DNA of 64,000 bases from positions 186,001 through 250,000 of the forward strand of contig JABYQS010000021.1 of assembly GCA_022592435.1 (NCBI GenBank), written 5' to 3'. Made by a program: the position numbers and the translations under genes. The notes under the pieces were generated by a model. It was not told where the DNA came from and searched no databases. It saw nothing but the letters and a program-made list of their open reading frames with translations. Position 1 is the stretch's first letter. Each line of letters opens with the position of its first letter. The stretch is from Cerioporus squamosus. Its lineage: Eukaryota; Basidiomycota; Agaricomycetes; Polyporales; Polyporaceae. Of the stretch, positions 23,913 to 34,330 are shown piece by piece.

Positions 23913-26066
23913 TCATGGGCGCTTTGTGAAGTACGTGTCCAATGTTGCCTGCTTCTTAGATGCATCGACCTCTTTTGCTACGCCCGTCCGGAAACGACGC
24001 ACACTGCTGACGAGGTCGAGGTCAGCACCAAAAGCAAGAGCTATGTCCTCGAACTTCCTGCAGAGCTCCACCAAGTCCTCCGGTGTTGCGGCAGGAACAG
24101 CAATCTCCTCCTCCGGCTCCTCTTCCTCGGCCTCCTGCATCAGCGGCTCTCCCTGGGTCACACGAGCAACAATCTCGGCCTCAATCTCAGCTTCTGTCCG
24201 CGCTGTGATTGGGCTGAACTCCTCACCAATCTCGCGCTCCTCTGGAAGATCCAGAAGCTCGTACACTGCAGGGTGGTCACCATGGAGCCGCTTCCGCTTC
24301 CGCAACTCTGATAAAGCATCCGAGAGTCCCGCTTCAGCTGCAGTGAGCTCGACAGGTCGCCGTGCTGGTGGTTCCTGTCCTGCAGCGAGGGCGTCCACAG
24401 CTAATCTCGCCCACCGTGAGTCTTCTTCCCCGTCTTCCTCTGCTGACATGACCGCATCAAATGCCGGACGCCAGTCGGAATCAACGTAGCGGCCACCTAG
24501 AAGCTGCTTCACTGCATCTTCTGCTTGCGGAAGTGTGAAGTCGTGCTCTGAAGCGAAGCGGCGGAGGATGTCCCAGGCCTTCTGGGTTGCGGCATCGTGC
24601 GGGCCATCAGGCCGGGCTGGCTGGACTGGAACATCGGTGGACGCAGAGCGCGGGAGGATTCCTGCATGTCTCCAGCAGTGCGCAATCATCTCCGGAGTTA
24701 CAGCATCCCATGCCTTCACAGCCATGCGGATGGCTTCGAGGATCGAGATTTTGAATATGTCGTCCTCATCCGCCTCATCCATGTCCACGGCCCGCATGCA
24801 GAACAAGTGGCGATAGTGTGCCTTGAAGCAGCGAATGATGCCTTGATCGAGAGGCTGTATGTAGGAAGTCATGTTGGGCTCGAAGGGTTCGAGGCGGATG
24901 TTCTGGGGAACGTAGGATATGTTATGGCCAGAGAAGTTGTCCAAACTGAGCAGGATCGATCGGTTCTGGCGACGCATGTCGAGATCTAGGGTCTTGACCC
25001 AGCCTCCGAAGAGTTCCGAAGTCATCCACGCCGTTTTATTGGCTGCGTAATCAATGTCAAGCTGACGGGGAGTCTTCTTCTGAAAGCACCGTGGGCTCTT
25101 ATATTTTCCTGCAATTTCTGTGTTTAGCTCAGTTGAAGGGCAGAAGAGTGCCATCGAACACGTACCAATATAGAAGAGAGGTCGTTTCTCACTGCCATCT
25201 GAGTTGCAGGCAAAGAGAAGTGTGATACGGAACTTGTTCAACTTCTTTCCGCTCATCTGCTTTGAGGCGAGCCCTCGATCGGGGACCACGAAGACCAGAA
25301 GCGCAGCCTCGTCTGTATTCCATCGATCCCTCGGTGCGTAATCGGCCATGATGGCCCTCATACGGTCTCGCTCAATCTCCACTGCAGAGCGGTCAACCGA
25401 TCCAGCTTCCCCGTGCTTCTTTATCTCCCTAATCCCATGCGCCTTCTTGAACTTGTCGACCCACCCCTGTCCTTTCAGCCGACGCTCCTCCGGAATGCCC
25501 AGCTGCTCCTCGAATCGCCGCCGCTTCTCCACCAACATCCCTCCTGTGTAGGTCTCCCCACGTGCCTCCATATTCTTTGTCCACATCTCCAGTGCCGTGT
25601 CCACCTCCGGAGCCGTGACCACCCGCCGCCGCTTCATGCTGACGGCATTAGCGCATCCATCCGACTGCTTCTCGAGCTCCCCACGCCGCTTCAGGTTTTT
25701 TGAGAGCGCACCTTGAGTGAAGACAAGCCGGCCCGTCTTCAGCGATCCAAAGTGTTTGACGACCTGGTTTTGAGTCATGTGGGGATGGTCATCAATGAAT
25801 CTGAAGACATTGAGCCAATCCCCTAGTGTAAGACTTTGGCGGGTTGATGACGGAGTGTCCTGCGCAGCTGACAGATGCTGCGCTCGAGGCTTGGGACCCG
25901 GTTTGGCAGCATCAGATGGACGCGGCTGCGTTGGACGCACTTTCCGAGAGGCGACGTTAGACATGACTTCGAGTTGGAGCTCGAGATGTGGTGGAAAAGT
26001 TATGCCAGCGGTAGCACCGACCAAATCGGACAGCCCTGGTGAGGAATATTTTGGTGGGGGACACAC
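23913..26066 (-). CDS. Pogo/Tigger-like DDE transposase
   Basis: This enzyme cuts and pastes its own element. The open frame is 717 codons; a second ATG at 25964 (MSNVASRKV) is an equally likely start. Domains, numbered from the first Met: a helix-turn-helix of CENP-B/Psq type at about 80-135 (LGDWLNVFRFIDDHP), a second Tc5/CENP-B-type helix-turn-helix at about 145-225 (GWVDKFKKAHGIR), and a DDE domain at about 240-470. Catalytic acids are visible in WNTDEAALL (Asp252), LLSLDNFSGH (Asp376) and QPLDQGIIRCFKAHYR (Asp407). The tail is acidic. A likely 57-base intron with clean GT..AG ends lies in phase inside the frame (about residues 301-319); removing it joins FYIG to KYKSPRCF, matching the family's usual GKxKxPRCF. 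All motifs are intact. Confidence 0.92.
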   Translation of the reverse strand: MCPPPKYSSPGLSDLVGATAGITFPPHLELQLEVMSNVASRKVRPTQPRPSDAAKPGPKPRAQHLSAAQDTPSSTRQSLTLGDWLNVFRFIDDHPHMTQNQVVKHFGSLKTGRLVFTQGALSKNLKRRGELEKQSDGCANAVSMKRRRVVTAPEVDTALEMWTKNMEARGETYTGGMLVEKRRRFEEQLGIPEERRLKGQGWVDKFKKAHGIREIKKHGEAGSVDRSAVEIERDRMRAIMADYAPRDRWNTDEAALLVFVVPDRGLASKQMSGKKLNKFRITLLFACNSDGSEKRPLFYIGTCSMALFCPSTELNTEIAGKYKSPRCFQKKTPRQLDIDYAANKTAWMTSELFGGWVKTLDLDMRRQNRSILLSLDNFSGHNISYVPQNIRLEPFEPNMTSYIQPLDQGIIRCFKAHYRHLFCMRAVDMDEADEDDIFKISILEAIRMAVKAWDAVTPEMIAHCWRHAGILPRSASTDVPVQPARPDGPHDAATQKAWDILRRFASEHDFTLPQAEDAVKQLLGGRYVDSDWRPAFDAVMSAEEDGEEDSRWARLAVDALAAGQEPPARRPVELTAAEAGLSDALSELRKRKRLHGDHPAVYELLDLPEEREIGEEFSPITARTEAEIEAEIVARVTQGEPLMQEAEEEEPEEEIAVPAATPEDLVELCRKFEDIALAFGADLDLVSSVRRFRTGVAKEVDASKKQATLDTYFTKRP

Positions 26067-26171
26067 ATGGGAAGTCTATTACTTATGCGGGTATGCGGGA
26101 ATAGGAATATGACCGCCTCCCATCCCGGGAGGCGAGGTAGCTCTATTCCCTAATGGAATTATTCCCTAGCG

Positions 26172-26198
26172 GCTAATTCCTTAGTAGAGATTCTACTG
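26172..26198. repeat. Right terminal inverted repeat of pogo-like element
   Basis: On the minus strand it reads CAGTAGAATCTCTACTAAGG and continues to match the left end. Confidence 0.85.
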
Positions 26199-27122
26199 TA
26201 ACAAGAGACATGTCTTGGACGTGTATGCCCTGAATACTGCGAGGGAGACGGCGACGCTTCATGGGAGGTTCATTCGTGGGTGCCTCAGTGGCATGCTTCA
26301 TGTCGTCATTTTCTTTCTGGTTACTGCAAAAGCAAGGAAGAGTGCCTATGCAGATGCTCCGAATGGCACGTACACCCGAAGAACGACTTGTACCGTTCGC
26401 GATAGGCTCGTCTAGCCTCTCCAAGTAGCAAACTGGCACCTTTGCACGTGACACGGCTGAGAAGACTCACGCTTATGTACATCCTTAGTACGAGCGCGTT
26501 GAAGACAGTGCTGAGAGGACGTACATTGTGTCAGTTTCCCCGCCGTTGTCTCCAGTACTCTACAGCAAATGCTTCAGCACTTGCACAGTTGTCCTACAGC
26601 ATCTAGCAGCCCTAAGCCCTTGATTGTCTTGACCATGTCAAAGGAAATGGCCGAGACAAGTCTTCCGCCGTGGTATGTGGCTGGTGTAAGACCCAACATG
26701 AATGTGTTTCGTGATGGCTTTGTCCATTGTCAGAGATATTGTCGCACAACACCAACTTGAAGACATCCGGAGATGACAGGAATCTTCAGGAGGGACGAGT
26801 ACATAGAAACTTAGGCGTGAAGCTAGCTAGGATGTTAGGGATGAGGGGGAAATTCTGGAGAAGGAGGGTAAGAAGAAGGGGACAAGAGTCGGGCCCCAGA
26901 GGACAGAGCCGGCCATGCCCATATGTGAGAACGTCTGAGCGACGAGGAACTTTGTCCAGCGGACTGTCTGGCGGATTGTCTGGCGGACACCAAGAGGTAG
27001 CAGTTCATATGTTAGTCACTGTGACTGGTTGCGGCCCATGCCGTAACTGGTTGCACCTCCCCGCCTCCTTCACGCATTGACCGCCGCTGCTATGGTCCGA
27101 CACTTTGCTTGCCGCTATGGCC

Positions 27123-27172
27123 CCCGCCACTCACATTGGCAACAATATGCCAATGCCACAGTGAGTGGCGGG
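27123..27172. repeat. Imperfect hairpin
   Basis: CCGCCACTCACATTGGCA is followed after a few bases by its inverted copy, TGCCAAT then GTGAGTGGCGG, with six extra bases in the right arm. It may be a foldback repeat. Confidence 0.6.
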
Positions 27173-27221
27173 TGGCCGGCAGTGACATGACAGTGCAAGC
27201 ATCGGGGAGGGCGCACACATG
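27168..27221. repeat. Direct repeat, unit 1 of 2
   Basis: A 54-base unit beginning GCGGGTGGCC and containing GTGCAAGCATCGGGGAGGGC. It recurs at 27327-27380 with a few substitutions. Confidence 0.75.
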
Positions 27222-27326
27222 AACTCGGAGTGTGTTACGGGCGGTGGCATGAGTGTCACACTTCTCGAGGTCGCTGTAGCACAGAGTGGCCAGTGCACTT
27301 TAGTAAAGACAACACCTGAGCAAGCG

Positions 27327-27380
27327 GCGGGTGGCCCCTGGTGACATGACGGTGCAAGCGTCGGGGAGGGCGCACAGACG
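27327..27380. repeat. Direct repeat, unit 2 of 2
   Basis: Second copy of the 54-base unit, 159 bases after the first, containing GTGCAAGCGTCGGGGAGGGC. Confidence 0.75.
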
Positions 27381-27699
27381 GTGGTGGCGCGAGCGTTACT
27401 TACACTCCTGGTGACAGAGCAGGCGCTCAGGGATGTCGGCCCGACTGGGCGGACAGTCCGCCGGATTCATCCGCCGGACAGACGCCCTCGTGGATCTGAC
27501 TTTCTGCCATATGTAGTAGCCAAGTCCGAGAATACCGGAGGCGCGTATGCACGTGTACCGCGCTTGAGCGCTTCGGACGCGCCGCCTCGTCGGGAGTCCG
27601 GACACGGTCTTGCTCCTCTTCGCTGTCGACCACCACCGCGCCCCCGCGACGATTCAGACTTGGCACGCCAGAGCTTACGCTCCGGAACTGCTTTCTGGG

Positions 27700-30600
27700 A
27701 TGAACAAGGCCCCTCGGACGCGGTGGGGACCTGTGCGGTCGCTACTGTGCCTAGCACCTCTCTTCGTCGCTGCACCGTTCTACGCGTATAAAGCTCACTA
27801 TGGTATGTGAGCTTGTCTTGGTATAGCCGCACGGCTTGCTGACTCCTCAAACTTTTTTATAGCCCTGCCCGTGCCGGTGGTAGAGCTGTGAGTGGCAGTC
27901 AGAGATGCACGTAGGAGTGGGCCAACGTGACGTTCCTACAGGTACGACCCTGTAACCTCGCTTCCCCAAGTATCCGAGGCACAGATCCTTGGCTACGCCA
28001 AGTATCTCTCTGAAGACATCGGATATCGCACGGTTGGGACGCGCGAGCATGCCCTCGGAGATGCGTGGATGCTACAGCAGGCGGAGGCACTTCGTTCGGA
28101 GTGCGAGGCGGTCGTGCGTGCGCACCCCGAGAGGAAGTTGCAGTGCGAGGTCTGGCACCAGCAAGGAAGTGGGAGCCATAGGTGCGTTTCTTGCTCATAT
28201 CATGCCTGGAGGAGTCGGTCGAATGTGACATGCTAGGTTCGACATGATGGGCAAGCGGCTGTACAAGACGTATGTCAACCTGACGAACATCATTGTACGC
28301 GTCTCAGACGGGACGGACCAAGGGAAGCAACACGCTGTTCTGGTGAACTCGCACGTAGATAGCACGCTGCCTTCTCCCGGTGCAGCAGACGATGCCATGT
28401 CTGTCGGGGTCATGCTGGAGTGTATTCGGGTGCTCACGAATTCTCCGGGATGGGAGCCGAAACATGCGATAGTGTTCTGTAAGTCTGACGCCTTCCACAA
28501 TTCATCCTCCCCGCCTTGACTTCTTTCGATGCCGTGATGCTTAGTATTCAACAATGCGGAAGAGTCACTACAGGATGGGTCTCACCTCTTCTCTACGCAA
28601 CACCCCATCGCGAATACGTGCGTGTTCGATCCAAGCACGTGAGGAAGTGAACACTATTGACCCGTATCGCATAGCGTGCGCGCTGTCATCAATCTCGAAG
28701 GTACTACCGATAACTTGAGTAACTATGATTGAACACTGACCATAAGCTAGCTGCTGGATCGACTGGACCCGAGCTACTCTTCCAGGCGACCTCCGAAGAA
28801 ATGATCAAGGCTTACGCAAAGGTGCCAAGGTAGGCAGTCTGAGCTGCCCATGCGTCGCATGCTGACATCTGAAGCTAGACCGTACGGCTCTGTCATTGCC
28901 AACGAGATATTCAGCTCCGGCATCATACTATCCGAGTACGTTCCAGTTGGTTGAGTAGCAGCTTGGTTGCGCATGCTTATCTCCCGCTAGTACCGACTTC
29001 AGACAGTTCCAAGTATACCTCAACGTTACCGGACTGGACGTAGGTTCACCCTGAGCCTCGATACAGTAGCTCGGTACTCATGTTTTGCATAGATGGCAGT
29101 AGTCGGCAACAGCTATCTGTACCACATGCGGAAGGTGCTTCGCTCGTCGTCTCTCCCTCTTCTGCCGCTCATGGCAGTCCCATAGGATCTTGTCGAGAAC
29201 ATTGAACCCGGTGTCGCACAAGTACGTTCCTCCAGACATAGATCTCGTTGTTGAACCTGACACGCTCTCTCATAGCATATGGCGGAGAACACACTAGCCT
29301 TGCTCTTACACCTCACGTCCTCCGAGTCACCGCTTCCCGAGCTCGCGGCTGCCGGTTACTCTTCCCCACAAACGGTCTTCTTTGACTACTTCGGGCAACT
29401 CTTGGTGTACTCCTACAGCACTGCGAAGCTCTTGTACTCTGCCACCGCGATCCTCGCACTCGTCGTCGCTCGACTGACGTTCGCCGACCCTGCTCCCGCC
29501 TTGAAGAAGGGTACTAGCTTCGTCTCGGAATCAATCAAAGGCATGGCGGCGGTGGCTAGTGCCTTCATCGGCGCTGCAGTTGGCGTCAACACGGTCGCGT
29601 TACTGATGGACAAGGTGCTCGGCAGGCCTCTCAGTTGGTTCTCCTCCGAGTTCGCATGTATCTTGCTCTACGGCCCTGCGGCACTTGCAGGTACGCGATC
29701 CGTCCGTGCAATTGAAGCATGGTAGCGCTGACTTGTTGTAGGTGGCGTTGCTTCCAGCTTCTCGTTGGTCGCATCCGGGAGCATACGGCCTTCACGTCCG
29801 TTATGCTCCTACAGGCATTCTTGGCTGCGCTCATTCAGTTCCTCGGTATTGGTTCGGGCGGTGCGCTCTTCCTGTCCTCGGCACCGCTCATCCCGGCGTT
29901 GTTGCTGAATGCCCTCTTGACCGACCCCGGCGACGACGTATCCCTTTGGAGCTATGCCATTGGGCAGCTCTCACCTTTGGTTATAGGCACGACATTGACG
30001 TGCGGCGTGCTGGAAGTTTTCGTGCCCTTGGTGAGTAGATATTCACTCAGACCTACCCAAGCTGCGGCAAGCGCTGATGGTAGCTTCTGTGCAGACTGGC
30101 CGCATCGGCGAGGAAGCTCCTGGGGAGTATATCATCGCGAACATTGTCGCTATCAACGGCTCGTACATTCTGCCACTACTCGTCCCCTTGATGCATCGGT
30201 TCGGCCACCGGACACTCGTCCGTGTGGTCGTCCTGCTCGCGATGGCCACTGGATTGGCCATTGCCGTGTTTTCCGTGCGGTCTCCCTTCGATCCCATGCA
30301 TCAAAAGCGACTGTTCGTCATCCACATGGAGAACGTATGCCCAATTTACTTTGTCGTCCGTACTTCGCTGACACGTAGCCCTCGCAGATCACAAGCGAGG
30401 AGCAGCACTTGCACGTCGCTGCAGCCGACGCAGCTCCAGGCTTCCACAGTCTCGCGGCGGACATCGCGAAGCAGTTCGGCGTCCCGGGGTTACGCCCACT
30501 ACAGTAGTCATGGATGACTGGAACAGCGACTGGGACACCATGTACCCGTTCTCCGCGGTAGGCACTGGCCAGGCTGTTTCATATGCATGTCCATACCTGA

Positions 30601-31184
30601 CGAATTGTTTGCAGTTCTTGACGCCATACAAGTTGGACCTTGCGTTGCGTCCGGAACACCAAGACCCTTGGAGCATGACTTCACTGTCACTGCCGTGAAC
30701 GACAAGATCGACGAAGCCGCTGGCACTCGGAGCTTGACCCTCATTGTCACACATCCCGGGATCATCTGGACAGGTGCGTCCGTTACCTGCACACGAACCT
30801 GCCCATACTCACACCTCAGCGACGACGCTAGCGATAGCGTTTGACGCCCACGTACTCAAGTGGACGCTAGACGACAACCCCCCGGACGAGTTCGCGCGGC
30901 ACCATATCAAGGAAGGCTCATTCTACGGCCACGACACCTGGTCCGTCGACATGGTAATCAAGTTGCCATCATTCGCGGACGGCGCTCCGACGCATCCCGG
31001 GGTCAAGGTAAACTTCATGGGCATCCATGAGAAGGCGATGTGGCCCGGGAAGAAGGCCGAGAAAGCCCTGGGTGGACGGGCGATGGCTCTGTTCGAGGAG
31101 TTCGATGGATGGTTGGAACAGCACACCGGTGGAACCGTGGATGCTATGTTCTTGGGTTGTGTTGGTGGGGTAGCCGTCATTTAG
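27700..31184 (+). CDS. Vacuolar membrane M28 metalloprotease (PFF1/FXNA type)
   Basis: A zinc aminopeptidase of the vacuolar membrane with an N-terminal anchor, a lumenal M28 domain and a multi-spanning C-terminal half. The first exon gives a short basic tail and one membrane helix (LLCLAPLFVAAPFYAY). M28 motifs follow: VLVNSHVDSTLPSPGAADDA (zinc ligands His and Asp), FNNAEESLQDGSH (Glu ligand and catalytic Glu), AAGSTGPELLFQA, and SSGIILSDTDFRQF (Asp ligand). From about 29390 several hydrophobic helices appear, and the C-terminal lumenal part ends at 31184 (GCVGGVAVI). Many short introns interrupt it. At about 30665-30680 the frame giving FLTPYKLDLALRPEHQ must change by one base to reach DFTVTAVNDKIDEAAGTR; this is probably a sequence error. 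Expected length is about 900 residues, usual for the family. Confidence 0.88.
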
Positions 31185-32318
31185 AGGCTCAGGCTGGCTG
31201 GAAGGACCCGCGCTGTCGTAGCTGACTGCTAGATCTACTCGTACGTGCAAGCTCCTGAGTATACCAAGGTGAGTATCAAGCCCCATTTCACATGTACTCT
31301 GTCTGTGAATGGCTACGACAGAGCTCTTCTATAGACCATATGCACGACTTTCGGATGCAGTTTCGCGACCCCGCATGCTCTGGCCCCGGATGACCCAGGG
31401 TTGATGACCGGCATGTCTTGAAGCCGGGCCGCTGGACGCACTACCCCCGCACGGAAGGACGATGCACCTGCGGCCGTCGCTGCTCAACATCAAGAGGCGT
31501 GACGATTAGTGGTACGTCTTGAGGAACCTTCGGTCGCAGGCATTACCCGATGAACTTGTGAGACTCGGATCGGGTGTATTCCTCACTACGCATGGCGATA
31601 CTGCTGCCGACGCCGCACTTGCGGCCTTCCATAGGTAGGATGCCGTTGTACAGTATGCATGAGCGATGCCGGAGGTGCCGGATGTATCTCCGTGTTTGCG
31701 GGACCTAGCGGCATGTCATGGTGGTAAGTTAGGCCTGTTTTCAGCTTGTACATCTTTGGGAACCGTCGCTCCTCTTGTACTTTGCAGGACTGCTTGGCAC
31801 GGTGGTCCGGCTTACCATCATCAAGAAGTGCTCCTATGCATTGCGTCCAGGTCCCTCGTCTCGGGTATTCGCATCCTTCGATCGGACGACATGGACCTTG
31901 AGGTGAGACCGTTGCTGCGCATATGATGTCACCGTTCCATGCAGTTATGCTGATCCGTTCGCCCTTGCGCCGCATACGAATAGGAATCTCTTGAGTCTGC
32001 TTGACAAGATGACCGAGGTGACATCCTGAAATATGACCGGCGGGTCCGCTGCGGACAGCAAGATGCTTCCCACTGTCGCATGTGATAGCTATGCGTAGGC
32101 TCTGAAGACCGACAACCGAAAGCGTGCTCTTTCGTTGGCCCGGAGTGGGTCGTCAGCAACCTGACGCTGCGTTCACACAGACAGGGTCTCGGTCGGATTG
32201 GCTTGACTACCACCTTTCTTAGCGACTCGCTGGTGCTTCCATCTTACATTCATCGCCAACTTTGCCGTGACCACTATGGATGCGGCGTCTTGAAGAAACT
32301 CCGCTAGCAAGTTGCGCA
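31185..32318. other. Intergenic, no gene recognised
   Basis: Short frames only. A plus-strand pair of splice-like sites near 31720 leads nowhere recognisable. Confidence 0.4.
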
Positions 32319-32324
32319 TATAAA
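32319..32324 (+). promoter_or_regulatory. TATA box of lipase gene
   Basis: TATAAA lies 66 bases before the lipase ATG, implying a short leader of about 30-40 bases. Confidence 0.7.
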
Positions 32325-32384
32325 ACCCGCTAGACGAGGACCACATACAGCAAGATCACTCCTTGCGTCCTCCCTCGAAGAGCA

Positions 32385-33725
32385 ATGGTGCCCTCTCTGC
32401 GACTCTCCCTCGCTGTCCTGCTTTCCGTGGCGCTAGTCGTGCCCGCCGCTCCGACAGCCTCGGAGGACTTGTTCGCCTCGCAGACGGACTCGGTGTGGCG
32501 GAGGCAGGACGACAGTCAAATTACCAATCTGACGCGAGCAAAAATCGCCTCGTTCAGACCGTATACACACTATGCCAGCACAGCGTACTGCCAGCCAAAT
32601 ACAACGCTTACCTGGAGCTGTGGCTCGAACTGTGAGGCCAACCCGAGGTTTGTGCCCGTCGCATCCGGCGGGGACGGCGTTGTCACCCAGTTCTGTAAGT
32701 CGTCTTAACTCCGCATAGCACTTCGCCGTCGAGTTTCATATGCTCATGCTCCACTGCCATGCGCAGGGTTCGTCGGCTTCGACCCCGACTTGAATGAAGC
32801 CATCGTGTCTCACCAAGGAACGGACACCTCGAAGATGTGGGAGTCTCCGCTATGCAATCTCCCAATTGTTCTCCGATATTAAAGAGAACCATGCGTTACA
32901 GTATCCCCGACTTGACCGACTTGGACCTTCCGCAGACCCCTTTGGATCCACGCCTCTTCCCTGGAATCGACTTCCCGATCCTTGTCCACAACGGCTTCGC
33001 GGCTACGCATTCCAGGTGCGTCTCTTCGGCGTTCGAGTGTCAACTAGTCTCTAAGTGAAGGCCTTCGCTTCGTGGCCCTGTATAGGTCTGCACCCGACGT
33101 CTTATCTGCCGTCCAAACTACGCTGTCTCGGAACGGGGCTAACAAAGTCACTGTGGTTGGACATTCGCTCGGTAAGATTATCGCGCGCGCGCTCGCTCAC
33201 GCCTGGTACGCTTACTCTGATGTTCTAGGTGCTGCAATAGCTCTTCTCGATGCTGTTTACCTACCGCTTCATCTGACCAACGCGAGCGTGCGCGCTATTG
33301 TTTACGGTCTGCCTCGTGTAAGTATGGTTCCTTGGTATCCGTTGTCATGCACCATCAATCGACCGGCTGGCCTCTTCTATCCAGGTTGGCAATCAAGCGT
33401 TTGCAGACTATGTCGACGCTCAGACTGACACTCCCATCACTCATATCAATAACATGGAGGATCCTGTACCAATTATACCGCCAATATTCTTGAACTTCCA
33501 TCATCCGAGCGGCGAGATCCACATCCAGGAGCCGGGTATCTGGTCTGCTTGCCCTGGTGTGTTCTCCGTCCCTATCCCTCATGATGGACCGACGGAGCTG
33601 ATGCACTGCCATTTCAAGGCCAGGACAACCCAAGCAGCCAATGCATCGTCGGCTCTGCAACTATTGTGAAGAACAACGAAACCAATCACGATGGACCGTA
33701 CGATGGTGTGATAATGGGATGCTAG
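32385..33725 (+). CDS. Secreted class 3 lipase
   Basis: A triacylglycerol-lipase-like alpha/beta hydrolase. The start at 32385 gives a signal peptide (LRLSLAVLLSVALVVPAAP) and a short pro-region, then ITNLTRAKIASFRPYTHYAS. The first exon ends in VVTQF, joined by splicing to WFVGFDPDLNEAIVSHQGT. The nucleophile Ser is in VTVVGHSLG, next to an intron. The catalytic Asp is in NNMEDPVPIIP and the His in HHPSGEIHI, so the triad is complete. Paired cysteines (AYCQPNTT, SCGSNC) and the end (about 33616-33725, SSQCIVGSATI) fit disulfide-bonded secreted lipases of this class. About 300 residues after splicing. It probably degrades external lipids or esters. Confidence 0.88.
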
Positions 33726-34330
33726 AGCTTGTCGCGAGAGTGCTCGGAAGGTCGTTCGTCCAGTTGACCCTCGCTGTTCGGGAGTCTCCAATAAACGTAT
33801 GTGGCGTACAGCTTCGCGATGACCACGGGAACGCTAGAATGCTCATCAAGCGACGCTGCAATGTTACGATAGTTCGTTTCGCGCCACTGGTAAGTTCTGG
33901 GAGATACAGCGCGAACGCAGCCATGCAGTGGCAAGAGGGCTATCCTGCTGAGGCTGGAGGCGGGCGGGTTGAGGAAACGGTACGATGCGAGATCCCGATT
34001 TCCAGTCGATGCAACTTTGCTTTGACTTTCTTTGCTTGCAACTTTGCCAGCGCTCTACCTGTCGGGCCATCCGAAGCACTTGTGTCCTCTAGAGTATCAT
34101 ATCTCTATATCTTGGTAACCTACGTTAGACTGTGGAGAAGGGGCGAGGAGGAGAGCAGAGTCATACCAGGTCCTCCTGCTCCGAGATGCCGGGCCCATGA
34201 CAACGTACGGGCGCTCATACTGGCCAGCCACGAGGACGGACATGTGACACGTCGTCAGGACTGCAGTTTGCTACCGGCCGCCAACTGAGACCTTGCTGCA
34301 AGTTGTGCCTCGCTCCTCCGACATAGTAGC
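33726..34330. other. Intergenic, no gene seen
   Basis: A plus-strand frame that overlaps the lipase end (33641-34288) has no domain and begins inside lipase coding sequence, so it is rejected. The MYND pair's promoter must lie here. Confidence 0.5.

Larger units (their letters stand above)
23785..26198 (-). mobile_element. Complete pogo/Tigger-like DNA transposon
   Basis: The 2414-base element starts with CAGTTATATCTCTACTAAGG and, on the other strand, CAGTAGAATCTCTACTAAGG, with the match continuing to about 27 bases. It is flanked on both sides by TA (23783-23784 and 26199-26200). CAGT ends, a TA duplication and a single CENP-B/DDE transposase are hallmarks of the pogo (Tigger/Fot) branch of Tc1/mariner. 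The open transposase and well-matched ends suggest recent insertion. Confidence 0.9.
26199..27699. other. Repeat-bearing intergenic DNA
   Basis: No convincing gene. A small minus-strand frame (26173-26454) overlaps the transposon end. The region holds short TGTCTGGCGGA-type repeats (about 26960-26990) with an inverted counterpart near 27440-27480, and the hairpin and direct repeats listed separately. It looks like debris of a repeat element upstream of the protease gene. Confidence 0.45.

Noticed and set aside
23926..24489. 187-codon plus-strand frame rich in Ser
   Set aside because: Antisense of the transposase acidic tail.
33641..34288. 215-codon plus-strand frame after the lipase
   Set aside because: Begins inside lipase coding sequence in another frame and has no recognisable content.
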